The notes below the pieces were generated by a model. The model had not been told where the DNA came from and did not search any database. It saw only the letters and a list, made by a program, of their open reading frames with translations. DNA of 64,000 bases, taken from assembly GCF_000737325.1 (NCBI RefSeq), contig NZ_CP011125.1:7254001-7318000 (forward strand), read 5' to 3'. Position numbers and translations under genes: made by a program. Source of the stretch: Sandaracinus amylolyticus (GTDB lineage Bacteria; Myxococcota_A; Polyangia; Polyangiales; Sandaracinaceae). Below are positions 61,308 to 64,000 of the stretch, one piece after another. Every line of letters begins with the position of its first letter. The first letter of the stretch is position 1.

Positions 61308-61334
61308 CGCCGTCGATCGCGCGCGGCCGCGCGC

Positions 61335-62114
61335 TCAGTCGTTGTCGATCTTGCCGCCGAGGATCGCGCGCTCGGCCGACGCGTCGAGCTTCGGCGGCGG
61401 CGACGACGACGTCGCGCCGCGCGCCATGCGCAGGTACATGTCGGCCGCCTTGTTGTCGGGGTCGACCTCGAGCGCGCTCTTCCAGCTCTCCATCGCGCGC
61501 TCGCCGTTGCCCATCGAGAGCAGCGTGACGCCGAGCGCGATGTACGCCGGCACGTAGCGCGGGCGCGCGTTGATCGCCTCTTCGAGCTCGAAGCGCGCGG
61601 CATCGAGATCGCCCGCCTGGCGATAGAGGTTCGCGAGCTTCACGCGCAGATCGGCGAACGTCGGGCAGAGCAGGATCGCCTTGCGCAGCTCGTGCATCGC
61701 GTCGGGCATCATGCCCGCGTCGGTGTAGGCCTGCGCGACCTCGGCGTGGAGGTTCGCGATCTTGCCCTTCACGAACGGGTCGAGCTGACCCGGCGAGTCC
61801 GCGCCGCGCGCGAGCGCCGCTTGGTAGATGCGCTTCGCCTCGTCGTAACGGCCGAGGTCGTTGTACGTGACCGCGAGGTTGAGCGCGGCCTCCGTGTAGT
61901 TCGGGTTGATCTGGAGCGCCTCTTCGAACGCTGCCTGTGCTTCCTCGAAGCGGCCGCGATCGTGGTGGATGACGCCCGTCATGTTGAGCACGTCCGCGAA
62001 CTTCGCGGTCTCGCGCTCGAGCACCTGCCGGAGGTAGTGCTCCGCCTTGTCGAACTCGCGCTTCTCGTAGTGCTCGCGACCGAGGGCGAGGAGCTGTTTC
62101 GTGCGTTCGTCCAT
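61335..62114 (-). CDS. Cytoplasmic TPR protein
   Basis: 259 residues, about six canonical TPRs covering residues 8-215 (for example ADVLNMTGVIHHDRGRFEEA and YVPAYIALGVTLLSMGNGER), then a short Ser/Pro tail. No signal peptide. No enzymatic domain, so it is an adaptor. It lies 54 nt downstream of bamD on the same strand and is probably in the same transcript. Confidence 0.85.
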   Translation of the reverse strand: MDERTKQLLALGREHYEKREFDKAEHYLRQVLERETAKFADVLNMTGVIHHDRGRFEEAQAAFEEALQINPNYTEAALNLAVTYNDLGRYDEAKRIYQAALARGADSPGQLDPFVKGKIANLHAEVAQAYTDAGMMPDAMHELRKAILLCPTFADLRVKLANLYRQAGDLDAARFELEEAINARPRYVPAYIALGVTLLSMGNGERAMESWKSALEVDPDNKAADMYLRMARGATSSSPPPKLDASAERAILGGKIDND

Positions 62115-62168
62115 CGGATACCGCTCGAGGACCGAATCGTATCGAGGTGACGGGAACGCGTAAAGAAC

Positions 62169-63275
62169 TCAGGGCTCTTCTTCGCGCTGCTGGTCCGCGA
62201 TGTCCTCTTCGATCTCGTCGGCGGCGCGCTCGCGCTCCTCGCGCTGGATGTCCTCCTCGATCGCGCCCGAGGTCCGGCCGCGCTCGAGATCCGCGGCCTC
62301 GACGTCCGTTCCGCGCACCTCGATGCCCATCTCGCTCGTGTCCTCGAGCGAGTCGGTGCCCGGCGTGCCCGAGCCGCCGAGGCCGCTGCGATCGTCGCCC
62401 GTGACGTCGTCGATGTCGGTGCCCGGCTCGATGCCGCGGCCGCCCGAGGGACGACGCGGCTGGTCCTCGGGCTCGGGCGCGTCCACCGGATCCGTGCTGC
62501 CCATCGTGCGCAGGTAGTTGCGCGCCTGCACCGCGTAGCCGCTGCGCGGGAAGCGATCGACGAGCTCGCCGAACGCGAGGCGCGCGTCGCGCTGCTCGCG
62601 CATGTGCAGGTACGTGCGGCCCATCAGCAGCAGCGCCTCGGGCACCACGCCGCTGCCGTCGTACTCGGAGAGCAGCGTCTGGATGCGCGAGATGGTCGCG
62701 TGGGGCTGGTCGCGGTTCAGGTAGTACGACGCGACGTAGAGCTCGTGCCGCGCCAGCAGATCGAGCACCTGACGCTCGATGCGGCGCGCGTCCTCGACGT
62801 GCTCGCTCTCCGGGTAGTCGGCGAGGAAGCGACGCACGACGCGCAGCGCCGAGCGCGTCGCGGCCTGATCACGCTCCTCCGGCGGCGGAGAGAGAAAGAA
62901 GTCCGTGGGGATCTGCTGGAAGTACGCGCGCGCGATCGAGTAGTTCGCGGTGTCGATCTCGGCGTGCGTCGGGCGCTGGCGGATGAACGAGCGGTACGCG
63001 CGGATCGCCTCGGTGTAGTGCTGCTGGGAGAGCTCGCAGTCGGCGAGTCGCAGCTCGGCGAGCGCGGCATAGCGGGAGTACGGGTACTCGCGCCTCACGT
63101 TCTGGAGCAGCGGGGCGGCGGTGAGACAGTCGTTGTCCTCCACCGCGGCGAGCGCGCGCTCGTAGTCGCGACGGGCGCTCTCGCCGTAGCTGAGCGCGGC
63201 CCCCTGCTGCGATCCGCCGCATGCGGCGAGCGCGAGAACGAGAGCGACGGGGGCGTAGAGACGGAGGTCCGGCAC
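62169..63275 (-). CDS. bamD: Outer membrane protein assembly factor BamD-like lipoprotein
   Basis: 368 residues. Lipobox ALAAC (C19), then about 230 residues of TPRs with the BamD pattern (YPYSRYAALAELRLADCELSQQHYTEAIRAYRSFIRQRPTH begins the core; key block DFFLSPPPEERDQAATRSALR and FLADYPESEH). The BAM complex inserts beta-barrels in the outer membrane. About 110 extra C-terminal residues, Gly/Asp then Glu/Arg-rich and probably disordered, are longer than in E. coli. GTG start. Confidence 0.88.
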   Translation of the reverse strand: MPDLRLYAPVALVLALAACGGSQQGAALSYGESARRDYERALAAVEDNDCLTAAPLLQNVRREYPYSRYAALAELRLADCELSQQHYTEAIRAYRSFIRQRPTHAEIDTANYSIARAYFQQIPTDFFLSPPPEERDQAATRSALRVVRRFLADYPESEHVEDARRIERQVLDLLARHELYVASYYLNRDQPHATISRIQTLLSEYDGSGVVPEALLLMGRTYLHMREQRDARLAFGELVDRFPRSGYAVQARNYLRTMGSTDPVDAPEPEDQPRRPSGGRGIEPGTDIDDVTGDDRSGLGGSGTPGTDSLEDTSEMGIEVRGTDVEAADLERGRTSGAIEEDIQREERERAADEIEEDIADQQREEEP

Positions 63276-63312
63276 GGCGCGCCGAGGCTAGATGAGCCCC
63301 GACACGTCGGCA

Positions 63313-63331
63313 ACCAGCTGAGGCAGCTGGT
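63313..63331 (-). terminator. 8-bp stem hairpin upstream of bamD
   Basis: ACCAGCTG and CAGCTGGT pair perfectly around AGG. It lies between the end of the TPR gene at 63358 and the bamD start, so it may stop transcription from upstream, or be a binding site. No T run follows. Confidence 0.4.
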
Positions 63332-63357
63332 CTCACCGCGCGCGCAGGGCGCCGTCG

Positions 63358-64000
63358 CTACCGCAGCTCGCGGAGCGCCTGCTCGACGCGCGCGCGATCG
63401 AGCTCGCCGCTGCCCGCGAGGGCGCGCTGGTAGTAGTCGCGGGCGCGCGTGGTGTCGCGACGGGCGCGCATCACGTCGCCGTAGAGCGCGAGCGCGGGCG
63501 CGTTGTTCGGGTGCTGCTGGAGCACGCGATCGAGGAAGCCGCTCGCGAGCACGTCGCGGTTCTGACGCATCGCGAGCTCGGCCGCGCGCACCAGGCCCGC
63601 GGGGTTGCGGGGATCGAGATCGGCCGCGTGGCGATACTGCTCGAACGCTTCCTCGTAGCGCTCGGTGCGCGCGAGCACGTCGCCGAGCGCGAGCGCGCTG
63701 CCGGGATCGTTCGCGACGAGCGCGAGCGCGCGGCGGATCTCCTGCTCCGCGCCCGCGAGATCGCCGCGCTGCACGAGCACACGACCGAGGCCCGAGTGCG
63801 CCGGCGCGTTGTCGGCGTGCGCGCTGATCGCCGCGCGGTACGCAGCCTCGGCCGCATCGACCTGGCCGGCGGCGAGCATCGCGTCGGCGGCGGCGACCTG
63901 CGCCTCGGGCCAGTCGGGGCGGCCCGCGACGGCGCGCGCGAGCAGCGTGCGGCCCTCGTCCGACGACGAGAGCAGCCGTCCGAGCTCGTACTGGATCTCG
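63358..64000 (-). CDS. TPR protein, 5' end outside the window
   Basis: The frame is open from the stop at 63358 to the window end (214 codons), so the N-terminus is missing. At least five TPRs are visible (APAHSGLGRVLVQRGDLAGA, ALALGDVLARTERYEEAFEQ, PALALYGDVMRARRDTTRAR). The gene ends 82 nt before bamD on the same strand. No other domain can be seen in this part. Confidence 0.8.
   Translation of the reverse strand, partial: EIQYELGRLLSSSDEGRTLLARAVAGRPDWPEAQVAAADAMLAAGQVDAAEAAYRAAISAHADNAPAHSGLGRVLVQRGDLAGAEQEIRRALALVANDPGSALALGDVLARTERYEEAFEQYRHAADLDPRNPAGLVRAAELAMRQNRDVLASGFLDRVLQQHPNNAPALALYGDVMRARRDTTRARDYYQRALAGSGELDRARVEQALRELR

Noticed and set aside
61319-61334. 16-bp palindrome GCGCGCGGCCGCGCGC as a terminator
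   Set aside because: Alternating G/C palindromes are common by chance at this GC content; there is no T run, so it is mentioned only with the neighbouring gene.

Overview
The window is very GC-rich (about 70% by eye), densely coded and largely protein-coding. The gene content points to a Myxococcota (myxobacterial) chromosome: TPR proteins next to an outer-membrane barrel as in myxobacterial gliding clusters, Asp/Ser/Gly-rich secreted lipoproteins, and eukaryote-like sterol genes. A Sandaracinus-like member of the Polyangia is my best guess, but this is inference only. No rRNA, tRNA, CRISPR, insertion sequence or phage genes were seen.

Layout. (1) 1-5661, minus: an envelope operon (small outer-membrane barrel, Pro/Thr-rich exported protein, two TPR proteins, the last cut by the window edge). 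(2) 5873-9608, plus: a membrane-anchored receiver-like/TPR protein and an unknown protein. (3) 9595-30178, minus: a tightly packed 14-gene run that encodes nearly a whole eukaryote-type sterol pathway. In transcription order: type 2 IPP isomerase; class II HMG-CoA reductase fused to an SdmB-like dehydrogenase; SdmA-like Rieske oxygenase; geranylgeranyl-reductase-like flavoprotein; squalene-epoxidase-like domain fused to oxidosqualene cyclase; sterol C14-reductase-like membrane protein; second epoxidase-like domain fused to a degenerate toroid and to squalene synthase; CYP51 fused to a 3Fe-4S ferredoxin; ERG2/sigma-1-like C8 isomerase; then an Lgt-family protein, a small membrane protein, a ferritin-like diiron protein, a tetraether-synthase-like radical SAM enzyme and a sterol-desaturase-superfamily protein. 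Most junctions overlap or are under 30 nt. About 70 nt upstream of the first gene lie four copies of a 12-bp palindromic site at an exact 23-bp pitch.

(4) 30550-41044: a second receiver-like/TPR membrane protein, cysteine synthase, a three-domain isochorismatase-kinase-phosphatase protein, an AraC regulator divergent from an SDR, a GAF/HD-GYP protein and PhoH. (5) 41219-43569, plus: ATP-grasp ligase, GST and GNAT genes ended by a strong hairpin. (6) 43638-54658: a giant zincin lipoprotein, an outer-membrane protein, a CitA-like citrate synthase facing an HTH-citrate synthase fusion, YhbY and two tandem paralogous lipoproteins. (7) 54785-64000: a giant probable pseudokinase-TPR protein, a 2Fe-2S ferredoxin, a small membrane protein, a TPR protein, BamD and a TPR protein running off the end.

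The sterol operon is the outstanding system. Isoprenoid supply, squalene formation, epoxidation, cyclisation, C14 demethylation and reduction, C4 demethylation, C8 isomerisation and possibly C5 desaturation are all in one transcription unit. Four of its proteins are fusions of consecutive or co-working steps. Assignments rest on motifs read by eye; no database search was possible.
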